Shown here piece after piece: positions 48,778-58,112 of a DNA stretch of 64,000 nucleotides. Source of the stretch: Syntrophaceae bacterium (GTDB lineage Bacteria; Desulfobacterota; Syntrophia; Syntrophales; Smithellaceae). The stretch is from contig JAGPFA010000013.1 of the NCBI GenBank assembly GCA_018056765.1, positions 1 to 64,000 on the forward strand. The letters run 5' to 3'. A model generated the notes under the pieces. It was not told the origin of the DNA. It did not search any database and saw nothing but the letters and a program-made list of their open reading frames with translations. How positions within the stretch are numbered: position 1 is the first letter of the stretch; each line of letters starts with the position of its first letter. The position numbers and the translations under genes are program-made.

Positions 48778-48822
48778 ATTGATCCTCGAAAAGATTTATT
48801 TCCGTTTTGGTCTTTGCCGCAA

Positions 48823-49860
48823 TCAGGCCCTCAACGCCTCATCCACAATGGAGAAGATGTCTATGTTCACCGGGCAGGACCTTGTGCAGCGTCCGCAGCC
48901 CACACAGGAGATCGGACCGTATTTACGGATATGGTACGAATACTTGTGGCATATTTTCTGGCGCAGCCGCTGATAGACTTTCGTGCGCGGGTTGTGGCCG
49001 CTGGCCTCCAGCGTAAAGTCGGTGAACATGCAGGCATCCCAGACACGACGACGCGTGCCGCCACCGAAAAGATTCTCGTCGCAGATGTCAAAACAGTAAC
49101 AGGTGGGACAGACGAAGGTACATACACCGCAGCTCAAGCATCCGTCGGATACCTTCTCCCAGAACTGGGTGTTGTGAAAAAGGTCTTCGAATTTTTTCGC
49201 AACAGCCTGGGCATCGATATTGATGAAACGGGTTTTAAACGAACGACCGTCCGCAACGGTTTGATCAAAATAGCTTACGTCGTCCGCCCCTGATTCGGAA
49301 AGAATATCCATCTGGGATAATATTTTTTCCCCTTTGGCGGTGATGGCCTTTAAAAGGAGTTCGTCGCCTTTCAGGATCATGAAAACATCGCTGCCTTCAG
49401 GGTCTGCCGCACCGATACCCAATGCCGCATAAAAGTCCGTGGGCTCCGCCGGCCGGTTCAAATCGAAGGCGTATCCGAAAATCGTGGTGGCTTCCCTTCT
49501 ACGGCTCCAGTAGGGATCCACCGCACCTGTGCCGATAAAATGGATATCCATGATTTCAAAACTCTTGACATCGCAGGGACGCACACCGAACAGGAATGTC
49601 GGCTTCGGGTTGAGTTCAATACATTTAGCCTCTTCAAGCGGCCGGCCGGCTACGTAGGTGACAAAGTCTTCCTTCTGCGGCAGGAAAACCGACTTGGGAC
49701 TCATCAGTGTATTGTAGTAGCCTAAATCCACCTGGCCCGCATCAGTTATCTTGCGGAAGTTATGTCCCGCGTCCTCCCGTACGGGGGCGACGAGCGTGCC
49801 CCTGTCCATCAGCCAGGCAGCCAGATCGGATATTTTATCAACGGATATTTTCTTCAGCAC
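48823..49860 (-). CDS. FlxB-like Fe-S subunit (cluster 2)
   Basis: A 345-residue cytoplasmic protein of the 4Fe-4S dicluster/hydrogenase-beta family. Two cluster motifs lie near the C-terminus: CLSCGVCTFVCPTCYCFDIC and CVGCGRCTRSCPVNID. The N-terminal part has LMSPKSVFLPQKE and FLFGVRPCDVKSFEIMD. It probably relays electrons between the flavin subunit and MvhD/HdrA. The start is GTG at 49860, with AAGGAG seven bases upstream. Paralogue at 55558-56580. Confidence 0.88.
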   Translation of the reverse strand: MLKKISVDKISDLAAWLMDRGTLVAPVREDAGHNFRKITDAGQVDLGYYNTLMSPKSVFLPQKEDFVTYVAGRPLEEAKCIELNPKPTFLFGVRPCDVKSFEIMDIHFIGTGAVDPYWSRRREATTIFGYAFDLNRPAEPTDFYAALGIGAADPEGSDVFMILKGDELLLKAITAKGEKILSQMDILSESGADDVSYFDQTVADGRSFKTRFINIDAQAVAKKFEDLFHNTQFWEKVSDGCLSCGVCTFVCPTCYCFDICDENLFGGGTRRRVWDACMFTDFTLEASGHNPRTKVYQRLRQKICHKYSYHIRKYGPISCVGCGRCTRSCPVNIDIFSIVDEALRA

Positions 49861-49926
49861 AACATTGCTCCTTGCTTATGAGACTTTCTTCACTTGTTTA
49901 ATAAGCCATCTCAATTTTGCGGTTCG

Positions 49927-50793
49927 TTATTCCAGAATCGCATCGGAATCATCCATCCGGAAATCGACCAGCGCCGGCTTTTCATCGATGCTCATACCCG
50001 CAGCTAAACCGAACATTTCCTCACACTCTTTGGCCACTTTCTTGTGGAACAAATGCAGAGGAATGTCCACCGGACAGGCGCGGTAACATTCACCGCAATC
50101 GATGCAGCGACCGGCCAAGTGATGGAAACGTGTCAGATGATACATCAGGTTTCCGCCGGAGCCGGGCGCCTTCTCCCCCCAGCGGGGCTTGTCCAGATCG
50201 ATGAAGCACGGGTCGCAGTAGCACATCGGGCAGGCCTTGCGGCAGGCGTAACAGCGGATGCAGCGCTCCAGTTCTTTTTTCCAGAAAGCCCAGCGCTCTT
50301 CCTTATCCATAGCCTCGTACGGCGCCAGCACGTCGTAGGGAGACATGATCGGCTCGCCGGTTATTTCCTCACCAAGCATAATATCGCACAGAACCGGATT
50401 ATACAGGCCGCCGGTGGTCCTGCTGTCGATAACTTCGTCCGTTTTATGGTTTTTCATCCCCTGCACCGGAATCCCCAGGATAATCAGATCGTCGCGATGC
50501 ACTTTCTCTTCCTGAATGAGAACGACCACGGCACGGCTGTCCGCCGGTTTGGCGGCTATGGCTATCTTGGTGCCGCGTGGATGACGCACCAGATAACGAG
50601 CCAGGTTGGCGTTGCAGTACTCATTGAAAATGATATTGTCCGCATCAGCGGCGCATTTGGCCGTGTAGGGCAGAGGGTGCCGGTCATCATAGCCTCTGGT
50701 ATAGGCCAAAACCAGTGCGACCCTTCCGGACTCCAGAAGCGCTCTGGCTTCGTTTTTCAGGTTTTGTTCGATTTGCTTGAAACTCGTTGCCAT
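49927..50793 (-). CDS. 4Fe-4S dicluster subunit, FlxC-like (cluster 2)
   Basis: A 288-residue cytoplasmic protein. The N-terminal half resembles the F420-hydrogenase/dehydrogenase beta-type fold (RVALVLAYTRGYD). The C-terminal half carries CIRCYACRKACPMCYCDPCF and CIDCGECYRACPVDI, so two [4Fe-4S] clusters with extra Cys. Located between MvhD and FlxB in both clusters. The paralogue at 58113-59123 is 48 residues longer. GGGAGA precedes the ATG. Confidence 0.85.
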   Translation of the reverse strand: MATSFKQIEQNLKNEARALLESGRVALVLAYTRGYDDRHPLPYTAKCAADADNIIFNEYCNANLARYLVRHPRGTKIAIAAKPADSRAVVVLIQEEKVHRDDLIILGIPVQGMKNHKTDEVIDSRTTGGLYNPVLCDIMLGEEITGEPIMSPYDVLAPYEAMDKEERWAFWKKELERCIRCYACRKACPMCYCDPCFIDLDKPRWGEKAPGSGGNLMYHLTRFHHLAGRCIDCGECYRACPVDIPLHLFHKKVAKECEEMFGLAAGMSIDEKPALVDFRMDDSDAILE

Positions 50794-50807
50794 ATCTTCT
50801 CCCGACT

Positions 50808-51224
50808 CTAGTTGGTAATCTTGAACTTGGTCTGGGGCCCCAGTTCGCGGATCTGTTGGGTAAACTCCCGGACAACTTCAGCAAATTTATTGCCCTCGGA
50901 GGCGGATATCCATTCCACGCGGAAACGCCCCGGCTCCATCCCCGAAAATTCCAGAATTTTTTTGACAACGGCCAGCCTGCGGCGCGCATAAAGATTGCCT
51001 GTGTTGTAATGGCAATCCCCCGGGTGGCAACCTCCGACCAACACTCCGTCCGCCCCGAGCTGGAAAGCGCGGAAGATGAACGACGGGTTGATCCGGCTGG
51101 AGCACATCACCCGCACTACTCTGGTATTTTGCGGGTACTGAAGTCTTGTCGTTCCCGCCAGGTCCGCGCCCGTATAGGTACACCAGTTGCAGGCTATACC
51201 CAGGATTTTAGGTTCAAACGACAT
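50808..51224 (-). CDS. mvhD: MvhD family iron-sulfur protein, cysteine form (cluster 2)
   Basis: A 138-residue [2Fe-2S] protein that in methanogens carries electrons from hydrogenase to HdrA, and in bacteria links Flx or formate dehydrogenase modules to HdrA. The family Cys pattern is CNWCTYTGADLAG, VMCSSRINP and GCHPGDCHYNTGN. Position 66 is a Cys (TGC), where the neighbouring paralogue has UGA. It lies 22 bases downstream of hdrA. Confidence 0.93.
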   Translation of the reverse strand: MSFEPKILGIACNWCTYTGADLAGTTRLQYPQNTRVVRVMCSSRINPSFIFRAFQLGADGVLVGGCHPGDCHYNTGNLYARRRLAVVKKILEFSGMEPGRFRVEWISASEGNKFAEVVREFTQQIRELGPQTKFKITN

Positions 51225-51246
51225 GAATATTTCCTTTCTTTCACGG

Positions 51247-53196
51247 CTAAAATTCCATTAACCCTTCCACTTCCGCCAGCACCTGCTCGTTGGTGAAATG
51301 CCTGGCGACAATCGCCGATGGCGGACAGACGGAAGCGCAAAGGCCGCAGCCCTTGCACAGAGCTTCGTTGATTTCTGAGACGCCCTTATCCTCCTTGAAA
51401 AAAGGTGCGCCGTAAGGGCATACACGTACGCAGTTCTGGCAGCCGCAGCAAAGGGCCGGATTGACCATTACCGTGGTGGCCTCAAGCTCCATCTTGTCCT
51501 TTTCAACAATGGTCAGTGCCTCGGCGGCCGCGCCGGTAGCCTGAGCGACGGTGTCAGGAATGTCTTTGGGGCTTTGACACACACCCGCGATGAAAACGCC
51601 TTCCGACATGGTGGACAAAGGCGCGAGCTTCGGGTGTCGCTCCATGAAAAATCCGTATTTGTCGGTACTCAGGTTAAAGAGCCTGGCAATTTCTTTTGCA
51701 TCTTCACGCGGCTTCATCGCCGGCGACAACACAACCATATCCACGGGCAACCTGATGAATTTTCCGGTGATAGTATCTTCCGCCTCGACGATCAGGCGAC
51801 CCGGCTCATCGGCGCTTTCGGCCACGCGTGCCGCCTTGCCGCGGATAAACTTGACATCTTCTTCGATAATGCGGTTGTAAAATTCTTCATAGCCTTTGCC
51901 GGCGGCGCGTATATCGATATAGAACTGATACACATCGGCGGAGGTTTTCTCCTTGAACAGGTGTGCGAATTTCAGAGAATACATGCAGCATACACGGCTG
52001 CAATGTTCATAGTTGTTTTTGTCACGGCTGCCGATGCAATGCAAAATGGCGATGGCCTGCGGTTCACTGCCGTCACGCAGCGTCACCTTGCCGGCGGTCG
52101 GCCCGGACGAATTGAAAAGCCGCTCCACCTCCAGCGCGTTATAAACACCCGGATAACGTCCGTAGCCGTACTGGACCAGCGGCTTTGTGTCCATCAGGTC
52201 ATAGCCGGTGGCCACAATCACGGCACCAACTTTGACCGTGATGAAACTGTCCTGCTGTTCAAAGTCGATCGCCTTCTGCTCGCACACTTTCTCGCACAGG
52301 CGGCATTTGCCTTTGAGGAAATAGGTACAGACTTCGCGGTCGATGACCGGCTTTTGCGGAACGGCCTGAGGAAAGGGAATGTAAATCGCTTTTCGTTTGA
52401 CAAGCCCTTCATCCCATTCGGAAATCCCCTTCCCGGGACACTTTTCCATACACGCCATACACGCGTTACACTTGTCGTGATCGACGTAGCGGGCCCTCTG
52501 GCGAATGGTGATATCGAAGTTGCCGACAAATCCCTTAACCTCGCTGACCTCACAGGAAGTCAAAAGTTCAATGTTTTTATTTTGCAGCACACTGTCCATC
52601 TTGGGCGTCAGGATGCACGCGGAACAGTCCAGCGTGGGAAAGGTCTTGTCGAACTGCGCCATATGGCCGCCGATGGTGGAATTCTTTTCTACCAGATAGA
52701 CTTTCTTGCCGGTGTTGGCCAGCTCCAGTGCGGCCTGAATGCCGGCGATACCGCCGCCGACAACCATCACATCGGGGTTTACGTCGATCTCACGCGAGGT
52801 GAGCGGCGCCAGAAGTCTCGCGCGGTTGATCGCCCCGTTTAACAGCGCTTTGGCCTTTGCTGTGCCTTCGTCAATGTCATTGGTGACCCAGGAAACCTGC
52901 TCGCGGATATTCACAATGCTGAGCAGATATTGATTCAGGCCGGATGATGCCAGCACCTTGCGGAAAGTCTGCTCGTGCATCAGCGGCGAGCAGGCGGTGA
53001 CAATCACCCGGTCGAGGCGATGTTCTTTTATGTCATTGGCAATCATTTCCTGGCCGGGCGTGGAGCACATAAACTTGTAGTCTTTGGCAACCACAACATC
53101 CGGCAAGGTGGAGGCGAACTCGGCCAGCTCGCTCACTTTTACTGTTTTGGCTATATTCAAACCGCAGTGGCAAACAAAAACACCAATTCTGCTCAT
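51247..53196 (-). CDS. hdrA: HdrA, flavin/iron-sulfur subunit (cluster 2)
   Basis: A 649-residue electron-bifurcating-type subunit. The N-terminal segment is VFVCHCGLNIA, followed by CSPLMHEQTF, the FAD-binding VVGGGIAGIQAALELA (about 146-161), and the HdrA-specific TFPTLDCSACILTPK with Cys at the position that is Sec in some relatives. An Fe-S pair CNACMACMEKCPGKG and CRLCEKVCEQK follows, then VGSRDKNNYEHCSRVCC, and C-terminal CCGCQNCVRVCPYG and CKGCGLCASVCPPS. FAD and about six clusters are likely. Single-module protein, unlike the double version in cluster 1. Confidence 0.93.
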   Translation of the reverse strand: MSRIGVFVCHCGLNIAKTVKVSELAEFASTLPDVVVAKDYKFMCSTPGQEMIANDIKEHRLDRVIVTACSPLMHEQTFRKVLASSGLNQYLLSIVNIREQVSWVTNDIDEGTAKAKALLNGAINRARLLAPLTSREIDVNPDVMVVGGGIAGIQAALELANTGKKVYLVEKNSTIGGHMAQFDKTFPTLDCSACILTPKMDSVLQNKNIELLTSCEVSEVKGFVGNFDITIRQRARYVDHDKCNACMACMEKCPGKGISEWDEGLVKRKAIYIPFPQAVPQKPVIDREVCTYFLKGKCRLCEKVCEQKAIDFEQQDSFITVKVGAVIVATGYDLMDTKPLVQYGYGRYPGVYNALEVERLFNSSGPTAGKVTLRDGSEPQAIAILHCIGSRDKNNYEHCSRVCCMYSLKFAHLFKEKTSADVYQFYIDIRAAGKGYEEFYNRIIEEDVKFIRGKAARVAESADEPGRLIVEAEDTITGKFIRLPVDMVVLSPAMKPREDAKEIARLFNLSTDKYGFFMERHPKLAPLSTMSEGVFIAGVCQSPKDIPDTVAQATGAAAEALTIVEKDKMELEATTVMVNPALCCGCQNCVRVCPYGAPFFKEDKGVSEINEALCKGCGLCASVCPPSAIVARHFTNEQVLAEVEGLMEF

Positions 53197-53278
53197 AGTA
53201 TCTCCTGGCTATATTTACTTCAACACTCCTGCTTCCGCCCGCAAGAGTACAGCCCCCCGGAGGGAACTTCATATTTGT

Positions 53279-54454
53279 CTATAAGGCGCACGTATCGATA
53301 ACCGGTTCATCCACATTGATACCGAGGCTCTCTAAAAGAAGCTCCGTCACATCCCTGACTTTAATCTGCTCATCAACGTTGAGCGTCCGGATACTGTCTT
53401 CAAACATGGCGATGCAGTAAGGGCAGGCCGTCGCCAGAACCGCCGCGCCCGCCTCCATCGCCTCTGTCAGGCGCTCATCGCTCAATCGTTCGCCCTTGGC
53501 CTTTTCCATCCACAAACCACCGCCACCGCCGCCACAGCACATACTCTGCTCGCGGTTGCGCTCCATTTCGATGAAATCAAGCCCCGGAATCGCCTTCAGG
53601 ATAGAGCGAGGCTCGTCGTAAACACCGCTGTGGCGTCCCAGGTAGCACGGATCGTGATAGGTGACTTTCAGCCCCCCGAAATCCTTTTCGGGTGTGATTT
53701 TGCCCTCACTGATCAGTTTCGCAACCAATTGGCTCAAATGCAGAACCTCAGCTTCGACGCCATAATCTTTTTTAAACGACACCAGGCAGTGCGGCGATAC
53801 GGTGATGATTTTTGCGGCGGCGACTGATTTGAAATAATCGAGATTTTTGTCGCGGAGGCGGTCAAAAAGCTCCAGGTCACCTACCTTACGCAGGCTTTCA
53901 CCACAGCAGTTGACATCCACCGCCGGAATCCCCCAGCTGACTCCGGCAAGATTCAGAATTTCCGCCGTTGCTTTGGCCAGCCTTGTGTTACGCGGGTCGT
54001 AGCAGATTGTGCAACAGGTCCAAAACAGATACTCCATACCCGCCTCGTAGAGCGGGTACTTACCCTGCGCCCAGTCGTTTCGCTTATCCTGCTCGCCGGA
54101 CCAGGGGTTGCCTCGTGCGGAGAGGGAACCCACAAAAGCCCGCAGGCTCAAGGGCAGCATGCCTCCGCTACTGTAAACGTTGCGGATAGCCGTGACGACA
54201 TCGATAATCTCCACCCCCCGCGGACAGCGATCCACACAGAATTTACAGGTTGAACAGCCCCACATGAACTCCTCTATGCCGTCGAGGCCTAGCTGACCAA
54301 AACGGATCAGCTGCCGGATATTAAAATGCGTAATCGGCGTCCAGGGGCAGGTCCCCGAGCAGGTGCCGCACTGATAGCATTTTTTCAGCGCTTCACCGCC
54401 CGCCTCCATGATCGCCTGCGACATCTCCAGATATGGGGTAGCTATTTGTGACAT
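53279..54454 (-). CDS. HdrC-HdrB-like fusion (HdrD-type CCG protein, cluster 2)
   Basis: A 391-residue protein. The N-terminal HdrC-like part has two [4Fe-4S] motifs (CYQCGTCSGTCPW and CSTCKFCVDRCPRG). The C-terminal HdrB/HdrD-like part has two CCG-type regions. The second is intact (HDPCYLGRHSG, MCCGGGGGG, CPYCIAMF); the first is modified (TCCTICYDP, NCCGES, PHCLVSF). The CCG cluster is where disulfide or another acceptor would be reduced. First gene of cluster 2, replacing separate HdrB and HdrC. GGGAGA precedes the ATG. Confidence 0.9.
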   Translation of the reverse strand: MSQIATPYLEMSQAIMEAGGEALKKCYQCGTCSGTCPWTPITHFNIRQLIRFGQLGLDGIEEFMWGCSTCKFCVDRCPRGVEIIDVVTAIRNVYSSGGMLPLSLRAFVGSLSARGNPWSGEQDKRNDWAQGKYPLYEAGMEYLFWTCCTICYDPRNTRLAKATAEILNLAGVSWGIPAVDVNCCGESLRKVGDLELFDRLRDKNLDYFKSVAAAKIITVSPHCLVSFKKDYGVEAEVLHLSQLVAKLISEGKITPEKDFGGLKVTYHDPCYLGRHSGVYDEPRSILKAIPGLDFIEMERNREQSMCCGGGGGGLWMEKAKGERLSDERLTEAMEAGAAVLATACPYCIAMFEDSIRTLNVDEQIKVRDVTELLLESLGINVDEPVIDTCAL

Positions 54455-54648
54455 TTAATCTCTCCCATGTTAAAAATCATTAGTGCCTCTGCTAGCACAT
54501 TCATTTGCAATCGGCAAACGTAAATTTCCCCATGAATTACTATCACGATGTACCGGAGGCCTGTGTATCACAGGGAAATATACTCATCCAAACGAAAATA
54601 TTTCCTGCAAAGTGAAAAAGCATCTGAGTTTTCCTGGTTTACGGCCTT

Positions 54649-54675
54649 GAAAAAAAGGGAACCGTTGGTTCCCTT
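54649..54675 (-). terminator. intrinsic terminator ending the cluster 1 hdr operon
   Basis: AAGGGAACC and GGTTCCCTT form a 9-bp stem with a three-base loop, followed on the minus strand by seven T. It lies about 30 bases after the FlxA-like stop, so clusters 1 and 2 are separate transcription units. The cluster 2 promoter should lie in 54455-54648, where I see no clear consensus. Confidence 0.88.
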
Positions 54676-54703
54676 GTGTTTTTCTGTAGCTGGCAGGCGT
54701 TTT

Positions 54704-55543
54704 TCAGTATTCCGGCGTGAGCGCGTCGAGCTCGGCCAGGGAGAACACAGGCCCGTCCTTACAGACGTATTTGCTGCCCACATTGCAGCGCCCGCACTTG
54801 CCGATACCGCATTTCATGCGCATTTCCAGCGAGGTGATGATATTTTCCTTGGAAAAGCCCAGATCAAAGAAAACAGGCAGCGTGAAACGGATCATGATGG
54901 GCGGACCGCAGATCAGCGCCACGGAATTGTCTTTACTGGGAGCCACATCTTTGCACACAGCCGGCACAAATCCTTCGCGTCCTTTCCAGTTTGCATCCCC
55001 CTTGTCCACTGTGACGTTCATGTTGATGTCGGAGCGACTCGACCATGCTTCGAGTTCGTCCTTATAAAGAAGCAGGCCGGGGGTTCTCGCGCCGTAGATG
55101 ACGGTGATGTCGCCAAAGCGCTTGCGGTTGTCTTCGTGGAGCGCGTAATTAATCATCGAGCGCAGTGTGGTGAAGGCAAAGCCACCACCCACGATAACAA
55201 TATTTTTCCCCTCCAGGTACTCCAGCGGCCAGGAATTCCCCAAAGGACCGCGCAGTCCCATCACTTCTCCCTCTTCCATTTCGTGGAGTGCCGAAGTGAC
55301 CACACCGGCCTTCATCACGGTGAATTCCACATAGCCTTTCTGGGTCGGGGAAGAGGCGATGCCGATGGGCGATTCACCTTTGCCGAAAATCGAAAGCTCG
55401 CCGAACTGGCCGGGGATGTAGGCATATTTCTGTTCATCTTCCGGATTGACGAATTTAAAACGGAAGGTTTTGATGTCTTTGGTATCGACCTCGGTGGTGA
55501 TTTTATCCACGACAACGGGATACGGAATATACGGGTTTTGCAT
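54704..55543 (-). CDS. FlxA-like FAD/NAD(P)-binding subunit (cluster 1)
   Basis: A 279-residue subunit with FAD-binding GQFGELSIFG and SPIGIASSP, NAD-binding VIVGGGFAFTTLRSM and the C-terminal [2Fe-2S] motif MKCGIGKCGRCNVGSKYVC. It is very close to the cluster 2 copy but lacks a short insertion near residue 85. Expected role: NAD(P)H oxidation or reduction for the complex. GGGAG precedes the ATG. Last gene before the terminator. Confidence 0.9.
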   Translation of the reverse strand: MQNPYIPYPVVVDKITTEVDTKDIKTFRFKFVNPEDEQKYAYIPGQFGELSIFGKGESPIGIASSPTQKGYVEFTVMKAGVVTSALHEMEEGEVMGLRGPLGNSWPLEYLEGKNIVIVGGGFAFTTLRSMINYALHEDNRKRFGDITVIYGARTPGLLLYKDELEAWSSRSDINMNVTVDKGDANWKGREGFVPAVCKDVAPSKDNSVALICGPPIMIRFTLPVFFDLGFSKENIITSLEMRMKCGIGKCGRCNVGSKYVCKDGPVFSLAELDALTPEY

Positions 55544-55557
55544 TACGAACTCCCTGA

Positions 55558-56580
55558 TTATAATTTTGAAATGTCTTCAACCACTTTACGGATGTCAAGA
55601 TTAACAGGACAGTACATCACACACCTGCCGCAACCGACGCAGCCGATCGTATTGAACATGTCGATGTAGTATTTAAATTTGTGCATCGTGCGCTGACGCC
55701 ATCTTTCCTTTTGAGAGGGGCGCGGATTGTGTCCCGATGTTTCCTTCGTGAAAAGCGGAAACATGCATGAATCCCAGGAACGCAGGCGGATGCCGTCGGA
55801 GCCCATGACTTCATCGCTGATATCGAAGCAATGGCAGGTGGGGCACAAATAGGTGCAGGTCCCACAGGCCAGACACTTGGCATGAATCGTATCCCAGAAG
55901 GGATGATCGAAATTCTTGTCCAGAATCGGCTTCACTTCATGGGCGGGAATTTTGGATTTGATCGCCTCTTTGGCCTTTGCGGCCAATTCGTTTTTCTTTG
56001 CCTCGGCCTCGGCATCTGCTTTCGTATCACCGAAATAACCGGCCAGCTTCGCGCCCTTCTCTGTCACAAACTCCACCAGATAATCGTCGCCGATATCCGT
56101 CAGAAGAATATCAGCCCCTTCGGAAGAAACCGGCTCTCCGTCCACTGAGGTGCAAAAACAGGTGGCGTAAGGCGGCTCGACACAGGCAAGCGTTATCACG
56201 GTCGTGTTTTGCCTTTTGGCAATATAGTACTGGTCCCTATATTTTTCCTGATCAAAAAGCTTGTCGAGAACAACAAAACTGTGCGCATCGCAGGGACGCA
56301 CACCGAACAAAACCGACTGATCGGCCTTGTTGACCTCGGATGAAAACACCATGCCCTGGGGAGTGCGCGTGTATTTCATCATTGTTTCAGTGTGCGGGAA
56401 GAAAACATTCTTCGGCGCGTTTTTGGAATTCAGGTAAGCGAAGAAAGGTTCATCGCCGGGCCCCAGAGGCGCAAAAAGAACATTGTCCTCTTTTTTTACC
56501 GGCGCCCAAACAGCGAAATCTCCGGTCATTTTCCTGGCGATGCCCGCCAGCGCGTCTTTTTTGATCAAACGTTTTTCCAT
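55558..56580 (-). CDS. FlxB-like Fe-S subunit (cluster 1)
   Basis: A 340-residue protein with the same layout as the cluster 2 copy: N-terminal NVFFPHTETMMKY and LFGVRPCDAHSFVVLD, then C-terminal CLACGTCTYLCPTCHCFDI and CVGCGRCVMYCPVNLD, giving two [4Fe-4S] clusters. A Lys/Ala-rich helical insert (about 188-220) is specific to this copy. It lies between HdrB and FlxA. Confidence 0.88.
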   Translation of the reverse strand: MEKRLIKKDALAGIARKMTGDFAVWAPVKKEDNVLFAPLGPGDEPFFAYLNSKNAPKNVFFPHTETMMKYTRTPQGMVFSSEVNKADQSVLFGVRPCDAHSFVVLDKLFDQEKYRDQYYIAKRQNTTVITLACVEPPYATCFCTSVDGEPVSSEGADILLTDIGDDYLVEFVTEKGAKLAGYFGDTKADAEAEAKKNELAAKAKEAIKSKIPAHEVKPILDKNFDHPFWDTIHAKCLACGTCTYLCPTCHCFDISDEVMGSDGIRLRSWDSCMFPLFTKETSGHNPRPSQKERWRQRTMHKFKYYIDMFNTIGCVGCGRCVMYCPVNLDIRKVVEDISKL

Positions 56581-56646
56581 AATTGTCCCTAATTTATTAT
56601 TTTATCCAACTGTTGTGGTTTATCCGCCTCCGGCTTCCCCGACCGC

Positions 56647-57495
56647 CTAGATCAGACGCAGCTGTTTTAAGAGCGGCTGCGGATCAATCAGGTGCGACTT
56701 GAATGTATCTTTCGAGCCGGGCAGTCCCATGGCCAGCGAAATCAGCTCGGTAAAATAGAAAACCGGCATCTTCATGTTCCGGCTGGGGCGCATCTCCAGG
56801 TTGGCCATACACATCGGACAGGCCACCACCACGCAGTTGGCGCCGGCCTCACGCGCCGCGCGCATCAGCTTGTCACAAAGATCGGTGACAATGGGAGTCT
56901 TGCTGACCGACAGGGAACCGCCGCAGCAGTCCGTCTTGTAGGACCAGTTTTTCACATCAGCGCCGAGCGCGCCCATAATCTTATCAAGCATGAAGGGGTT
57001 TTCGTAATTTTCAAACTGACAGACTTCCGGCGGACGCAGGAGCAGACAACCGTAATAAGACACGGGCTTGAGGCCGGTCATGGGCCTTACGACCTTCGCC
57101 GCCAGGGCATCGAGGCCTATTTCAGTGTAGATCACGTCAATCGGGTTGCGGATGGAAATGCCCCCCTGATACTTTGCACCCAACACCCCTTCAATGCGCG
57201 CCTTGAGGTCTTTGTTCGATTTCAGGTTATGCTCGGCCGTTTTGAAACGGTTAAAGCAGGCGGCGCAGGGAACCATCACGTCCATCGCGTCTTTTTCCGC
57301 TGCGATCAGGTTCCGCGCCGGCAGAGCGACCGACAACTCGAAATTTGTGTTGTGAGCGGCGGATGCCCCGCAACAGGACCAGTCGTCAATTTCCTTGAGT
57401 TCGATGTTGAGGGCGCGACTGACGGCCTTCATGGACTCGTCATATTCTTTTCCCATCCCATGCAGCGAGCAGCCCGGGTAGTATGAAACTTTCAA
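56647..57495 (-). CDS. hdrB: HdrB, CCG-domain disulfide-reducing subunit (cluster 1)
   Basis: A 282-residue subunit with two complete CCG motifs. The first is Cys9, Cys41-Cys42, Cys77-x-x-Cys80. The second uses YYGCLLLRP, TDCCGGSLS and CPMCMANLE. Each CCG motif holds a non-cubane [4Fe-4S] cluster in HdrB, the site of heterodisulfide reduction in methanogens. Bacterial substrates are unknown. The start is a TTG at 57495 with AAGGAGG eight bases upstream, which suggests lowered translation relative to its partners. Confidence 0.93.
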   Translation of the reverse strand: MKVSYYPGCSLHGMGKEYDESMKAVSRALNIELKEIDDWSCCGASAAHNTNFELSVALPARNLIAAEKDAMDVMVPCAACFNRFKTAEHNLKSNKDLKARIEGVLGAKYQGGISIRNPIDVIYTEIGLDALAAKVVRPMTGLKPVSYYGCLLLRPPEVCQFENYENPFMLDKIMGALGADVKNWSYKTDCCGGSLSVSKTPIVTDLCDKLMRAAREAGANCVVVACPMCMANLEMRPSRNMKMPVFYFTELISLAMGLPGSKDTFKSHLIDPQPLLKQLRLI

Positions 57496-57570
57496 GAGAG
57501 TAGCCTCCTTCTATACTTGATGCCCCGCGTCCGGCCACAGGCCCGGCGCGTGACGCCTCATCTTCAGTTT

Positions 57571-58089
57571 TTAAGTTTTTTCAAAAATATTCTTCACCGA
57601 CTTGAGGTCTTTGGTCCGCGGCGGCAGAAGCGAAAGCTTTCCCTTCAGGAACAAAGACGGCGCGATGTCCACATCTCCGAACAAATCTCCTGATTTCAAC
57701 TTGTAGTGCACGGTCATGAGCATTTCATGCACGCGGCCGCCGAATTTGATGCTGGAGAGAAACGCCTCGTGGAATTTCAAAACATTCGCTTCTTTTGCAG
57801 CCACGCCTTTTTCAATGGCCATCTGTCTTAGAACATCCATCATCCGTGCAATATCCACATTATTGGGACAACGGGTGATGCAGGTCTCGCATGACATGCA
57901 AAGCCAGATGGTCGAGCTGGAAAGCACCTTGTCTTTCTCGCCGTTTTGAATCATCTTGATGACCCGGTTGGGGTTGTACTCCATATAGGGGGCGGCGGGG
58001 CAGCCTGCCGTGCACTTGCGGCAGTGGTAACATGCCTGCAGGGGCACTCCGTTTATTTTCCTGTTTACTTCTTCCAGAAAAGTTTCCAT
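57571..58089 (-). CDS. hdrC: HdrC, 4Fe-4S relay subunit (cluster 1)
   Basis: A 172-residue subunit with two [4Fe-4S] motifs, Cys20/23/26/30 (CYHCRKCTAGCP) and Cys64/67/70/74 (CMSCETCITRCP). It relays electrons from HdrA to HdrB. Ends in a basic tail. GGAG lies five bases before the ATG. It lies between the FlxC-like gene and hdrB, 75 bases from hdrB. Confidence 0.95.
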   Translation of the reverse strand: METFLEEVNRKINGVPLQACYHCRKCTAGCPAAPYMEYNPNRVIKMIQNGEKDKVLSSSTIWLCMSCETCITRCPNNVDIARMMDVLRQMAIEKGVAAKEANVLKFHEAFLSSIKFGGRVHEMLMTVHYKLKSGDLFGDVDIAPSLFLKGKLSLLPPRTKDLKSVKNIFEKT

Positions 58090-58112
58090 GTAAGCTCCAT
58101 CGTCTTGGTCAA

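Noticed and set aside
51574..52842. 422-residue plus-strand open frame inside hdrA
   Set aside because: Antisense to a well-supported HdrA. The composition is that of a reverse-frame artefact.
54548..55669. 373-residue plus-strand open frame over the FlxA-like gene
   Set aside because: Antisense to a conserved flavoprotein gene, with no family resemblance.
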